Source of the DNA: Chroococcopsis sp964623815
GTDB taxonomy: Bacteria > Cyanobacteriota > Cyanobacteriia > Cyanobacteriales > Microcystaceae
Length of the DNA: 64,000 nt
Assembly (NCBI GenBank): GCA_964623815.1
Contig: CAZUVR010000011.1
Span: 25,120 to 89,119, forward strand
Reading direction: 5' to 3'
Shown: piece after piece, positions 16,393 to 24,781 of the stretch
Layout of the letters: the number at the start of each line of letters is the position of its first letter
Numbering within the stretch: the first letter of the stretch is position 1
Notes under the pieces: generated by a model
The model's database searches: none
The model's input: only the letters and a program-made list of their open reading frames with translations
Told to the model about the DNA's origin: nothing
Made by a program: the position numbers and the translations under genes

Positions 16393-17292
16393 ATGAAGGC
16401 AAAATCGGCTCGTTTTTACACATTACTGTCTATATTGGCTGCTATCGTTACGATCGCTCTTAAATACGGGGCGTATAAATTAACTGGCTCGGTGGGGCTT
16501 CTCTCCGATGCCTTAGAGTCGATCATTAATTTAGTTACGGCTTTATTCGCTTTTTGGGCTGTATCTTTCGCCGCCAAACCACCAGACGAGCAGCATCAAT
16601 TCGGACACAATAAAGCCGAGTATTTTTCCAGCGGTTTAGAGAGCGCGTTAATTGTGGTGGCGGCTATCAGTATCGCCATCGCCGCAGGGCAGAGATTATT
16701 AGCTCCTCAACCGATAGAGAATGCCGATTTGGGTTTGCTGCTATCGGTTATTGCCAGCGCCATCAATGGTGGCGTAGCCTGGACTCTATTGCGGGCCGGT
16801 AAGCGACTTCGTTCTATCACTTTGAAAGCCGATGCCCATCATTTACTAACCGATGTCTGGACTTCTGTGGGTGTAGTTATCGGTATTTTTTTAGTCAAGC
16901 TGACGGGGTGGCTGGTTTTAGATCCGATAATCGCCCTCTTAGTGGCACTCAATATCATCTGGGCGGGCTTTCAATTATTAAAGGAAACGGGTTCAGGGTT
17001 ATTAGATACCTCTATACCTCAAGAAGAGGTGGAAATAGTGCGGGCTATTCTCTCAAGTTACGATCCTCAAGGGATTCTATTTCACGCTCTCAGAAGTAGG
17101 GTGGCTGGTTCGCGTCGTTTTATTACCTTTCACGTCTTGGTGCCTGGTAATTGGACGGTTCAGCGTGGGCACTCCCTCTGTGAGGAGATAGAGATGAAAA
17201 TTATCGATTCTCTGCCGGGTAGCGTGGTGATTACTCATTTAGAACCAAAAGAAGACGAATCTTCCTGGCAAGATCAGGGACTCGATCGATAA
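16393..17292 (+). CDS. Cation diffusion facilitator (CDF) family transporter
   Basis: The 299-residue protein has the six-helix layout of CDF antiporters, beginning at about residue 9 and ending at about 205, followed by a cytoplasmic alpha/beta domain of about 90 residues. The first metal-site helix carries GLLSDALESIINLV; the second carries the HxxxD pair in HHLLTDVWTSVGVV, as in zinc or iron exporters. DPIIALLVALNI marks the next helix. The transported metal cannot be assigned safely. It would export a divalent cation in exchange for protons. It is divergent from gapN and convergent with the phosphatase gene, with only 4 bases between the two stop codons. Confidence 0.9.
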   Translation: MKAKSARFYTLLSILAAIVTIALKYGAYKLTGSVGLLSDALESIINLVTALFAFWAVSFAAKPPDEQHQFGHNKAEYFSSGLESALIVVAAISIAIAAGQRLLAPQPIENADLGLLLSVIASAINGGVAWTLLRAGKRLRSITLKADAHHLLTDVWTSVGVVIGIFLVKLTGWLVLDPIIALLVALNIIWAGFQLLKETGSGLLDTSIPQEEVEIVRAILSSYDPQGILFHALRSRVAGSRRFITFHVLVPGNWTVQRGHSLCEEIEMKIIDSLPGSVVITHLEPKEDESSWQDQGLDR

Positions 17293-17296
17293 TAAT

Positions 17297-18049
17297 CTAA
17301 TGGTTAAAGGTTTGCTGTAGTCTTTTAGCGTGAACCTGACTTGGATCGATCGTTACTGTAATCTCTTCTAACGGGAGGGTTCTCACGGTTTTGTTTTGGG
17401 TATGGGTCTGATAAACTATGTTGTTAGTCACGTCCAATGCCGTGAGCCAATTACTGTAAGGATGATAGGCACCAGTATCAATATCTAACCACCCCGCACC
17501 CCTAACTAACTGTCCCGCTTCCACACCTGGGAAGGTAAAAGTAATCGTGTGGCCCGTGATGATTAATTTATCCGAGAAATAGGGTTCGGTCATGGAATGG
17601 AACTCATCTCTAATCCAACAGAATTGAGATGCGGTCTGATCGAACAGTAACATATCTGGATCTACGCCCGCATGAACGAGCCAGATGTCCCCCAGGTCTA
17701 AATATAGGGGGAGGGTTTTAAACCAGTCTATGTGTTGTTGCGGGATACGATGGTTATAACTGACTAAAGTGGCGTAGCCGCCGCTGTATAACCAGCCCTG
17801 AAAAGCTTCTCCGCCGGGTTTTTGATTACCCAAGACATCTAGTAGCATCTGTTCATGGTTGCCCATCAAGCAGTGATAACGATTTTTCCTGACGAAATCC
17901 ACCACCAGGGAACTATGAGGGCCCCGATCAATCAAATCACCTAAAAAATATACAGGTTCATTTTTTTGAGGAGCGATAAGATCCATTAACGTTAGCAGAG
18001 CTTCGTAATGACCATGAACGTCGCCGACAATAATTCTACGGAGAGTCAT
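17297..18049 (-). CDS. Calcineurin-like metallophosphoesterase (PPP-type phosphatase)
   Basis: The 250-residue protein contains the three metal-site blocks of the PPP phosphatase group: GDVHGHYEAL at residues 9-18, YFLGDLIDRGPHS, and CLMGNHEQML. A later GHT segment supplies a further metal ligand. This subgroup covers bacterial Ser/Thr phosphatases related to PrpA/PrpB and diadenosine-tetraphosphate hydrolases; the two cannot be told apart here. It is the last gene of a leftward run that begins with queG, 77 bases after the methyltransferase. Confidence 0.9.
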   Translation of the reverse strand: MTLRRIIVGDVHGHYEALLTLMDLIAPQKNEPVYFLGDLIDRGPHSSLVVDFVRKNRYHCLMGNHEQMLLDVLGNQKPGGEAFQGWLYSGGYATLVSYNHRIPQQHIDWFKTLPLYLDLGDIWLVHAGVDPDMLLFDQTASQFCWIRDEFHSMTEPYFSDKLIITGHTITFTFPGVEAGQLVRGAGWLDIDTGAYHPYSNWLTALDVTNNIVYQTHTQNKTVRTLPLEEITVTIDPSQVHAKRLQQTFNH

Positions 18050-18126
18050 CAGATTATTTTCACCTGTAATAACTTAGACTATTCTTAACATTCCCAAAAA
18101 CAAAGTTGAAATTCCCATGTTTTATA

Positions 18127-18969
18127 TTAAGCGGGGGCTAAATCTACAGCTAAGGCCTGCAAACTCTGACCTAAAAGCGGTTTACGACCTTTGGTAATCT
18201 GATGGAGAATCCAGAAATCCTGAGTTTGTACCTGGACAAAGTTAGCCTGTCCCATCCATGCTTCTACGCTTTCCCTTGCGTACTCTTTTATATAAGGTTC
18301 CTCAAAAACATTAGTCAACCAATCGGCGGAGCGTAAAGTTTTTTGATTGCCGTCGAGAACGATCGCTTCTCCCCCAGGCACGAGCAAACGGAAACATTCT
18401 CTCAGTATGTTCACGGATACTTGAGGCGGTGTTTCGTGGAAGAGGAGGCTGGCGGTAACTACGTCGAAGCTTGCCGCCAGAAATCGCGTTTTCTCGGCGT
18501 TCATGTGTAACCATTCTACCTTCACGCCCTGCCGTTGTGATTTATAAGCCGCCATCGCTAACATATAGGGCGATAGGTCTACGCCGATAACTTCCGCTTC
18601 GGGAAAGGCTTTTTTTAACATTAAAGTTGTTGAACCCGTACCGCAACCTAAATCTAAAATTCTTCCTGGATTGCCGCCAATACAGTTAACTACTTCCTGC
18701 CGTATCCAGTCTTCGTTAGGCGGTAATACATAGCGGGTGATGGGATCGTAAGTAATGGCCGCAGTAGTATTGAGATAGCCAGACTCTATCCCGTGAAAAT
18801 TTTCCGATAAATAATACTCGGGATAGATTAAATTTGGATCGCTAAATCTATCCGCTTCCTGTTTCCAGTCTCTAGATTCGGATAATTCTTTCATTTCCTG
18901 TTCGGGAAGTAACAAGCGGAAGACTGGCTTTAAAAACTGCTCCCATAAAGTATCTTTTCTAATGGTCAT
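18127..18969 (-). CDS. Class I SAM-dependent methyltransferase
   Basis: The 280-residue protein has the SAM-binding motif I ILDLGCGTGSTTLMLKKAF, the acidic end of strand 2 in VIGVDLSPYMLAMA, and FDVVTASLLFHETP as motif post I, followed by LVPGGEAIVLDG. This is the ubiquinone/menaquinone or sterol methyltransferase-like class-I fold, but no acceptor-specific motif is recognisable. About 90 residues precede the fold, as in other cyanobacterial relatives. The ATG at 18969 is preferred to an in-frame TTG at 18987. Located 46 bases after the HAD gene, probably in the same transcript. Confidence 0.85.
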   Translation of the reverse strand: MTIRKDTLWEQFLKPVFRLLLPEQEMKELSESRDWKQEADRFSDPNLIYPEYYLSENFHGIESGYLNTTAAITYDPITRYVLPPNEDWIRQEVVNCIGGNPGRILDLGCGTGSTTLMLKKAFPEAEVIGVDLSPYMLAMAAYKSQRQGVKVEWLHMNAEKTRFLAASFDVVTASLLFHETPPQVSVNILRECFRLLVPGGEAIVLDGNQKTLRSADWLTNVFEEPYIKEYARESVEAWMGQANFVQVQTQDFWILHQITKGRKPLLGQSLQALAVDLAPA

Positions 18970-19015
18970 TACGATCGGAATCCTCAATCGATATAGTAAG
19001 CTTTTATAGAGCTTA

Positions 19016-19681
19016 TTATATCTTGGATGACTGTTCTAGATGGGTGGTCTGCTCGTTCAGTATTTCTAGTAAGTCCTGCGGCTGATCGATTAAATAATCT
19101 GGATTATGTTTACTTAAGACTTCAGGCGAGTTAAAGCCCCAGCTCACCGCTATCATTTTAATATGGCTTTTCTTAGCTGCTTGAATATCTCTGGTTTCAT
19201 CTCCTACGTATATTATATTTTCTCTAGTTAGCTTGTGCAATTTTATAAGCCGATTAATTACCCTGTCTTTACCGAATAGAGGAGTTCCAGAATAAACAAA
19301 ATCAAACAAGTTATCTAGGTCATTTTTTTCTAAAAAAGTGACGACGTTACTTTTCATATTCGAGGTCACTATTCCCAAAATATACCCTCTTTCTTTGAGG
19401 ATAATCAAGCTATTCTTTAATCCCTTAAAAGGGTGGAGATTACCGATTTCTTTGTTTAATTCGCTTTTAATCCGCTGTAAAATAATCGGAATTTGAAAAA
19501 AAGGAATCTTTGACTCTTTAATAATTTCTCTCGAACTTAATTTTTTTAATCGTTCCAGTTCCTCCCCGTGAACAGGCTCATAACCAAATTCATCGCTCAA
19601 ACGATTGACTATATCTACAAAAGTGTCGTGAGTATCGGCGATGGTGCCGTCAAAATCAAAAGCGATTACTTTAATCGTCAT
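19016..19681 (-). CDS. HAD-superfamily phosphatase (phosphoglycolate phosphatase-like)
   Basis: The 221-residue protein has HAD motif I DFDGT at residues 9-13 with the nucleophile Asp9 and acid/base Asp11. Motif II is the Thr/Ser in GIVTSN, motif III is a Lys in FGKDRVI, and motif IV is YVGDETRDIQAAK. A helical cap sits between motifs I and II, placing it with the Gph/PPase-like subgroup. Substrates in this group are small phosphorylated metabolites such as 2-phosphoglycolate; none can be fixed here. The coding sequence is more AT-rich than its neighbours, which may hint at different ancestry. The start overlaps the queG end by 11 bases, so it is translationally coupled. Confidence 0.87.
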   Translation of the reverse strand: MTIKVIAFDFDGTIADTHDTFVDIVNRLSDEFGYEPVHGEELERLKKLSSREIIKESKIPFFQIPIILQRIKSELNKEIGNLHPFKGLKNSLIILKERGYILGIVTSNMKSNVVTFLEKNDLDNLFDFVYSGTPLFGKDRVINRLIKLHKLTRENIIYVGDETRDIQAAKKSHIKMIAVSWGFNSPEVLSKHNPDYLIDQPQDLLEILNEQTTHLEQSSKI

Positions 19682-20615
19682 CAGGGTTCGGGTCTTGATT
19701 ACGGTTGAGATTGGCTAGAGCATTCCTTCGCCACATTTGCGGTTTTATCCGGCGCAGTGCCGAGGAGGTGAAACGTCTATCCCATTCTTCATGGGACATA
19801 CTGGCTAAGTCCTCTAATCGAGGGGCCAGATTACCAGGATAGGGGTGAAAATCATCTATGTCGGTTGTTACCGCAAAACGATCGTTCCAGGGACACACAT
19901 CCTGGCATATGTCGCATCCGGCTACCCATCCCCCTAAGTTTTTAATGATCGCCTCTGGTAACTCTTCATCTCTATTTTCTATTGTATGGTACGCCAGACA
20001 TCGATTCGCATCCACCACGAAAGGCTCGGGAATCGCCCCCGTGGGACAGGCAGAGATACAGCGTCTGCAAGTGCCACAATGCTGAGTATGCGGGGCATCG
20101 GGCTTCAAATCAAGATTTGTTAATATTTCTCCAAGAAATACCCAGCTTCCATATTCTCTAGTAATTAAATTACCGTTCTTGGCTATCCAGCCTAGTCCAG
20201 CTCGTTCGGCCCAGACTTTATCCTGTACCGGGCCAGTGTCGGCGTAGTAACGGGTTTTTATCCCCTCACCCTGACTTTCTAACCATCTGCTGAAAGCTTT
20301 TAATTTTTTAGTCATGATTTTGTGATAATCCCTACCCCATCCGTAACGGGAAATCTTACCGTATTCCAGCCCCGATGGTCTTTGATGGGGGGTGTAATAG
20401 TTGAGGGCAACGCTGACGATCGATCTCGTTCCCTCCATACACTCCCGGATGTTGCCCCGCTTGGGATTCTTCATCCATTCCATCCCCGCCTGATAGCCCT
20501 TGTTCAACCACTCCTCTAACTCTTTCGCTTCCGTTTCCGATTCCACTGAAGCGATTCCTACTTTGTGAAATCCCAATAACTTCCCTTGCTCTTTTATCAC
20601 TTCACTCGTAAGCAT
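19671..20615 (-). CDS. queG: Epoxyqueuosine reductase QueG
   Basis: QueG reduces epoxyqueuosine to queuosine in the wobble position of certain tRNAs, using cobalamin and two [4Fe-4S] clusters. The 314-residue sequence has the cobalamin-domain segment YADTGPVQDKVWAERAGLG with the catalytic Asp, then CGTCRRCISACPTGAIPEP. The latter and CDICQDVCPWNDRF together supply the eight cluster cysteines. Length is slightly below that of E. coli QueG because the C-terminal HEAT repeat is missing, as in many QueG proteins. It is first in a leftward run with the HAD, methyltransferase and phosphatase genes. Confidence 0.95.
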   Translation of the reverse strand: MLTSEVIKEQGKLLGFHKVGIASVESETEAKELEEWLNKGYQAGMEWMKNPKRGNIRECMEGTRSIVSVALNYYTPHQRPSGLEYGKISRYGWGRDYHKIMTKKLKAFSRWLESQGEGIKTRYYADTGPVQDKVWAERAGLGWIAKNGNLITREYGSWVFLGEILTNLDLKPDAPHTQHCGTCRRCISACPTGAIPEPFVVDANRCLAYHTIENRDEELPEAIIKNLGGWVAGCDICQDVCPWNDRFAVTTDIDDFHPYPGNLAPRLEDLASMSHEEWDRRFTSSALRRIKPQMWRRNALANLNRNQDPNPDDD

Positions 20616-20760
20616 GATTTTAACTTAAGTCAAGTATTTGTAATTTTTATTTGCAATTTTTAAATAAACGTTACACAATGGAAATGTAAGCAGATGAGGC
20701 AAATGACTACAGCCTCCGACGAGAGCAAACCAATTTTATTTCATTCATTTGAGGCTTATT

Positions 20761-21249
20761 ATGGTTTACACAGCACCTTCTGTATTCAACACTTTTGCGA
20801 TCGATGTTCCTTCTACCACAACTCAATTTCAGGCTCTAACCACCGATGACAAATTAGCGGTACTCTGGTTCGCCTATACGGAGATGGGTAGATCGATCAC
20901 TCCCGCCGCTCCTGGTGCCGCCCGCTTACAATTTGCCGAAGGACTTCTCAGCCAAATCAAACAGATGTCTCACCAAGAGCAGTTACAGGTAATGCGTGAT
21001 TTAGTTGAAAAAACTAACACGCCTATCACTCGTTCCTACGGTGTTCTCAGCGTTAACACCAAACTGGCTTTCTGGTATCAACTGGCGGAATTGATGAACA
21101 CTGGGGAAGTAGTACCCGTACCCGCTAACTACAGAATGAGCCGTGAAGCTAACACAGTTTTAACATCGATTCAAAAACTCGATTTCAGCCAACAAATCAC
21201 GGTTTTACGCAACGCCGCCGCTAACATGGGGGTCGATCCTCTAGCTTAA
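20761..21249 (+). CDS. Helical carotenoid protein (HCP, OCP N-terminal domain homologue)
   Basis: The 162-residue all-helical protein equals the N-terminal domain of the orange carotenoid protein, which binds a keto-carotenoid and quenches phycobilisome excitation or singlet oxygen. Residues known to line the carotenoid tunnel in OCP are kept: Trp and Tyr in WFAYTEMG (OCP W41, Y44), the Trp in AFWYQLAEL (OCP W110), and the Arg in TVLRNAA (OCP R155). The chain stops where the OCP linker would begin, so this is a free-standing HCP. The start at 20761 gives MVYTAPSVF; an upstream TTG at 20749 is unlikely. The CTDH gene follows 89 bases later with a hairpin between them. The HCP clade, and so quencher or non-quencher status, is undecided. 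Confidence 0.95.
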   Translation: MVYTAPSVFNTFAIDVPSTTTQFQALTTDDKLAVLWFAYTEMGRSITPAAPGAARLQFAEGLLSQIKQMSHQEQLQVMRDLVEKTNTPITRSYGVLSVNTKLAFWYQLAELMNTGEVVPVPANYRMSREANTVLTSIQKLDFSQQITVLRNAAANMGVDPLA

Positions 21250-21285
21250 AAAGTTTCCAGTCATCTCCCTTTCCTAAGATTGCCA

Positions 21286-21309
21286 AAGAGCAGGTTTTAC
21301 CCTGCTCTT
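21286..21309 (+). terminator. Intercistronic hairpin between HCP and CTDH genes
   Basis: A 9-bp perfect stem (AAGAGCAGG / CCTGCTCTT) with a 6-base loop lies 36 bases after the HCP stop. There is no T-tract, so partial termination or 3'-end stabilisation of the HCP message is more likely than full termination. This would let HCP be made in excess over CTDH. Confidence 0.5.
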
Positions 21310-21338
21310 ATCCTATTCATTATCTAAGTTCTTTGACC

Positions 21339-21755
21339 ATGACGATCGCAATTAACAATCATACAGAAATAACTATAGATGGCGTTACCGAGCCGACAAT
21401 AATCGGCTATTTCCGCTCTCTCAACGCCGGTGATTTTGTAGCGACATCCGCTTTATTCGCCCCTGATGGGATGATGATGCCGCCTTTTGAAGATGAAATT
21501 AAGGGTAGAGATGCAATTCTGTCCTACCTTACAACGGAGGCTGAAGGCTTAAACGCTCAACCCCGTCGAGGTACGATGGCAATTTTAGAAGATGGGGCGA
21601 TCGAATATTGTATTAACGGTCGGGTACAAACTTCCTTATTCGGCGTTAATGTAGCTTGGACATTCCTTCTCAACGCGGAGAAAGCCATTAGTCAGGTAGA
21701 GGTAAAACTTCTAGCTTCACCTCAGGAGTTATTGAATCTACGCCTTTTTAACTGA
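21339..21755 (+). CDS. OCP C-terminal domain homologue (CTDH), NTF2-like carotenoid carrier
   Basis: The 138-residue NTF2-fold protein matches the C-terminal regulatory domain of OCP. The two residues that hydrogen-bond the carotenoid keto group in OCP (Tyr201, Trp288) correspond to Tyr24 in IIGYFRSL and Trp107 in NVAWTFLL. CTDH proteins form dimers that hold a keto-carotenoid and pass it to HCP. A single cysteine, Cys91, lies just before GRVQT; a redox-active Cys has been described in CTDH of Anabaena, but I have not verified that the positions align. The ATG at 21339 is preferred to a TTG six bases upstream. The last 18 bases overlap the convergent unknown gene. Confidence 0.94.
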   Translation: MTIAINNHTEITIDGVTEPTIIGYFRSLNAGDFVATSALFAPDGMMMPPFEDEIKGRDAILSYLTTEAEGLNAQPRRGTMAILEDGAIEYCINGRVQTSLFGVNVAWTFLLNAEKAISQVEVKLLASPQELLNLRLFN

Positions 21756-22181
21756 TGTCACTGGTTGAGCTAAGGATTTGAGCAACATTCTCCGTCCTAA
21801 TTCCACATCTTTCTCGGAGGGTATCCAATCGGGATGAGCTGTCATTAAGAGGGTTTCTAAAGTTTCCCGGTCGAATAGATGCCACACCGGGGCCTCTTCT
21901 ATGATTGTCTCGATCGCGTAGCAGTTATTGCCGATGCAGTAAATGGTAGAGCTATCGGCGATTCTTTCTATTACTAGAGTCTCTCCCGATTGGAGAGCGC
22001 GGAATTTTTTTATTACCGTTCTTAACTCTTCTAGTGACGGGACTATCAAACCGGGAATTACCGCCTCTACTCTACTATCGCCGTTTACCCGTAGCCAGTA
22101 ATTACGGGAAGGATCAACGCCTTCTAACCAACCTTCATCATCTAAATAGTAACGGGGGGAGAGAACGAATACTTCTAACAT
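21738..22181 (-). CDS. Conserved hypothetical protein, 147 aa
   Basis: I do not recognise this family. The protein is soluble, acidic to neutral, with no signal peptide. It begins MLEVFVLSPRYYLDDEGWLEG and has an aromatic-rich N-terminal half, a CIGNNC pair near the middle and a helical C-terminal tail. Coding quality looks good: codon use resembles the neighbours and the start is a clear ATG. Its stop lies 18 bases inside the end of the CTDH gene on the other strand, which would couple the two only through antisense effects. No functional inference is made. Confidence 0.7.
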   Translation of the reverse strand: MLEVFVLSPRYYLDDEGWLEGVDPSRNYWLRVNGDSRVEAVIPGLIVPSLEELRTVIKKFRALQSGETLVIERIADSSTIYCIGNNCYAIETIIEEAPVWHLFDRETLETLLMTAHPDWIPSEKDVELGRRMLLKSLAQPVTSVKKA

Positions 22182-22493
22182 GGCTCGGTTTGGGGTTAGT
22201 AAAAATTATTTAGAAATTATTAATAATATTGATGAGAAATTTTTATCTATCAACTTAATGAGTATTTTTCTTTACCTTCTCATAGAAAGCAAGAACTCTT
22301 TACAAAAATTAATTTATAGTCTCATGGAGCGGCTAATTCTTTACATAGATTAATATTTTTCGTTAAACCATGTAAAGAATAATGGTAAACATAGATTATT
22401 TACTATAGTCTGAAGCCGCTAACTCGTGGAAAGATGTAAACAATTCGTTAAATTATCTGACATGGACACTAAAGGGGAAGTAAAGTAATAATT
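22182..22493. other. Gene-free stretch with nested inverted repeats
   Basis: These 312 bases hold no credible reading frame. They are AT-rich and contain nested inverted repeats: ATTCTTTACAT at 22336-22346 pairs with ATGTAAAGAAT at 22370-22380, and AGCGGCT near 22328 pairs with AGCCGCT near 22424. These could be a folded leader of the downstream membrane-protein gene or operator-like DNA. Confidence 0.55.
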
Positions 22494-22853
22494 ATGTTAG
22501 ACATCAATACCCTTGGGGAATTTTCCCGAATCAACTGCGGCTCCATCTGTGCCTTTTTAGTCCCCGCCAGCTTCATCGGCGCGGTAGTGAGCCTGTATAA
22601 CGTTTATATAGGACGTTCCCAACGTCAGATTACCTTAACTGCGATCGTGGCGAGTATATTTCCGATTATATTGTTCTTCCACATAGCTACTTGGTGGATA
22701 GTAGGAGTAGTAATGTTACCCACATTCATCCTGTTAGGATTAGGGTCAACCTGTCTGATGGTACACCTGTTAGCCATCATCGAAAGGGAGAGGGGCCAGA
22801 GATTATTAAATCTAGGAATCGATAAAGCTTACCGCTGGTTAAACCAACAGTAA
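22494..22853 (+). CDS. Small membrane protein, 119 aa
   Basis: Three hydrophobic stretches are visible (about residues 16-38, 47-70 and 72-92), followed by a short basic, amphipathic C-terminal tail ending AYRWLNQQ. I recognise no family and no active-site motif. It is likely an inner or thylakoid membrane protein of unknown role. The start codon is an ATG preceded at some distance by a purine-rich GGGGAAG. It stands alone between an inverted-repeat-rich spacer and the convergent 2-oxoglutarate decarboxylase gene. Confidence 0.7.
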   Translation: MLDINTLGEFSRINCGSICAFLVPASFIGAVVSLYNVYIGRSQRQITLTAIVASIFPIILFFHIATWWIVGVVMLPTFILLGLGSTCLMVHLLAIIERERGQRLLNLGIDKAYRWLNQQ

Positions 22854-22885
22854 GCTTTGAAAGTGAAACTACCTCAGCCGGGAAA

Positions 22886-24538
22886 CTAGCCCCAAACCTG
22901 ACAACTTAAATCCCCCGACTTCTGAGATAGTTTAAGATTTTCACCGTAATCAACAGGGCAATCGATGACAGCGGGTACATTTTGCCGCAAAGCTTCTTCG
23001 AGGGTGGGAATTAAATCGGCTGCCGATTGTACCCGATAACCTTTGAGTCCCATACTTTCGGCGAACTTGACAAAGTCGGGGTTAGCGAATTTGATAAAGG
23101 CGGATTCGCCGAATTGATTCATCTGTTTCCACTCGATCAATCCGTAACCGTTATCGTTAAAAATAAGAGTGACGAAGGGAGTATTAACCCGGAGAGCTGT
23201 TTCTAATTCCTGACAGTTCATCATAAAGCCACCGTCGCCCGTTACCGCTACTATTTTCTTATCTGGATGAACCAGTTTAGCAGCGATGGCACCGGGGATG
23301 GCGATACCCATAGCGGCGAAGCCGTTGGAGATGAGACAGGTATTAGGACAATCACAATGATATTGGCGGGCCATCCACATTTTATGAGCGCCGACATCGG
23401 AGATAACAATATCTTCAGGCCCCATCACCTGACGTAAATCATAGATAATTTTCTGTGGTTTGATCGGATAACCATCGTCATTGGCGTAGAATTCGTAATC
23501 GGCGCGGATTTCGGTTTTTAAACTCGCGGTAACGGGAGTGGGTTTATTTTGCCTGTCGGCGCGTTTGAGAATATCGAGAAGGGAATCGGAGATGTCGCCC
23601 ACTACTTCCACTGCAGGGGTATAACTACTATCCACCTCAGCGTGAGTCATGGCGATGTGAATGATGGGGAGTTTTCCTTCCGGGTTCCATTTTTTGGGAG
23701 AATATTCTATTAAATCGTAGCCGACGGCGATGATCAAATCGCTTCTTTCAAAGGCGCAACTGATTAAATCCCTCTGTTGTAAGCCCACCGCCCACAGTGC
23801 CAGGGGATGGGTGTAGGGTATAACACCCTTGCCCATAAAAGTATTAGCTACGGGAATATTTAAGGCTGTGGCGAATTCTGTTAGAGCTTCTCCAGCCTTA
23901 GCTCGAATCGCCCCGTTACCCGCGAGGATAAGGGGGTTTTTAGCTTTGGCTATCAACATCGCGGCGTTATTGAGGGTTTTGTAAGAGGCGTAAACCTTTT
24001 CTTGTTGATCTCGCTCCAGGGGTTGCCCCGTTACCGCCATCGCGGCGATATTTTCCGGTAAATCGATATGTACGGCTCCGGGTTTTTCGCTTTGAGCGGT
24101 TTTGAAGGCTTTACGCACCACTTCGGGTGTGATGCTGGGGCGTACTATCTGTTTATTCCATTTCGTCACGGGGGCGAACATGGCTACTAGATCGAGATAT
24201 TGATGAGATTCGATGTGCATCCTGTCGGTTCCCACTTGTCCAGTGATGGCGACAAGAGGAGCGCCATCGAGGTTGGCATCGGCTACCCCCGTCATGAGAT
24301 TGGTGGCTCCGGGGCCGAGGGTGGACAGGCATACTCCTGCTTTGCCGGTTAACCGCCCGTACACGTCGGCCATGAAGGCCGCCCCCTGTTCGTGCCGGGT
24401 TGTGATAAACTCTATCGAAGAATTTTTTAAGGCTTCTAATAGGTGTAGGTTTTCTTCTCCCGGTAAGCCGAATATATATTCTACGCCTTCGTTTTCCAGG
24501 CATTTAATTAATAATTCGGCGGTGTTCATTTCTCCCAT
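22886..24538 (-). CDS. 2-oxoglutarate decarboxylase (ThDP-dependent, acetolactate-synthase-like)
   Basis: The 550-residue ThDP enzyme has the catalytic Glu in TRHEQGAAFMA, the flavin-fold-like central domain, and the ThDP/Mg site GDGGFMMNCQELETAL ending in NDNGYGL. By motif alone it would be called acetolactate synthase (IlvB/AlsS). The next gene upstream on the strand is a succinate-semialdehyde dehydrogenase. The same pairing in Synechococcus sp. PCC 7002 (A2770/A2771) was shown to close the cyanobacterial TCA cycle, the IlvB-like protein being a 2-oxoglutarate decarboxylase. I therefore infer it converts 2-oxoglutarate to succinic semialdehyde and CO2. A GAGAGG purine run supports the ATG at 24538; ATG at 24529 is possible. 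About 230 bases separate it from the dehydrogenase gene. Confidence 0.8.
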   Translation of the reverse strand: MGEMNTAELLIKCLENEGVEYIFGLPGEENLHLLEALKNSSIEFITTRHEQGAAFMADVYGRLTGKAGVCLSTLGPGATNLMTGVADANLDGAPLVAITGQVGTDRMHIESHQYLDLVAMFAPVTKWNKQIVRPSITPEVVRKAFKTAQSEKPGAVHIDLPENIAAMAVTGQPLERDQQEKVYASYKTLNNAAMLIAKAKNPLILAGNGAIRAKAGEALTEFATALNIPVANTFMGKGVIPYTHPLALWAVGLQQRDLISCAFERSDLIIAVGYDLIEYSPKKWNPEGKLPIIHIAMTHAEVDSSYTPAVEVVGDISDSLLDILKRADRQNKPTPVTASLKTEIRADYEFYANDDGYPIKPQKIIYDLRQVMGPEDIVISDVGAHKMWMARQYHCDCPNTCLISNGFAAMGIAIPGAIAAKLVHPDKKIVAVTGDGGFMMNCQELETALRVNTPFVTLIFNDNGYGLIEWKQMNQFGESAFIKFANPDFVKFAESMGLKGYRVQSAADLIPTLEEALRQNVPAVIDCPVDYGENLKLSQKSGDLSCQVWG

Positions 24539-24781
24539 ATTCCCTCTCAAATACTGATCGACTTTCTAGCCGCAAGTTTTGCCGAAGGGGCGATGATAGG
24601 ATCGGTCGCTCCTCCGGCTCGTTTCGGTAGAATGTATGTACCAAAATACTTATAATTCAGATGCGTATGCTTCTATTACTATTGTCACTTAAGCTAGGCT
24701 CTTTTAACGGATTTGTGTAGATTTAATTGTCAGGACGTTAAGGGGATAGTTGACGAAACTATTTCCTATTTTCATATCACC

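Noticed and set aside
22886..24538. Assignment as acetolactate synthase IlvB
   Set aside because: The adjacent succinate-semialdehyde dehydrogenase and absence of ilvN favour the known cyanobacterial 2-oxoglutarate decarboxylase pair; motif alone cannot separate them.
24213..24557. 114-codon frame antisense to the 2-oxoglutarate decarboxylase gene
   Set aside because: Same reason: shadow of a well-supported gene, no own start signal.
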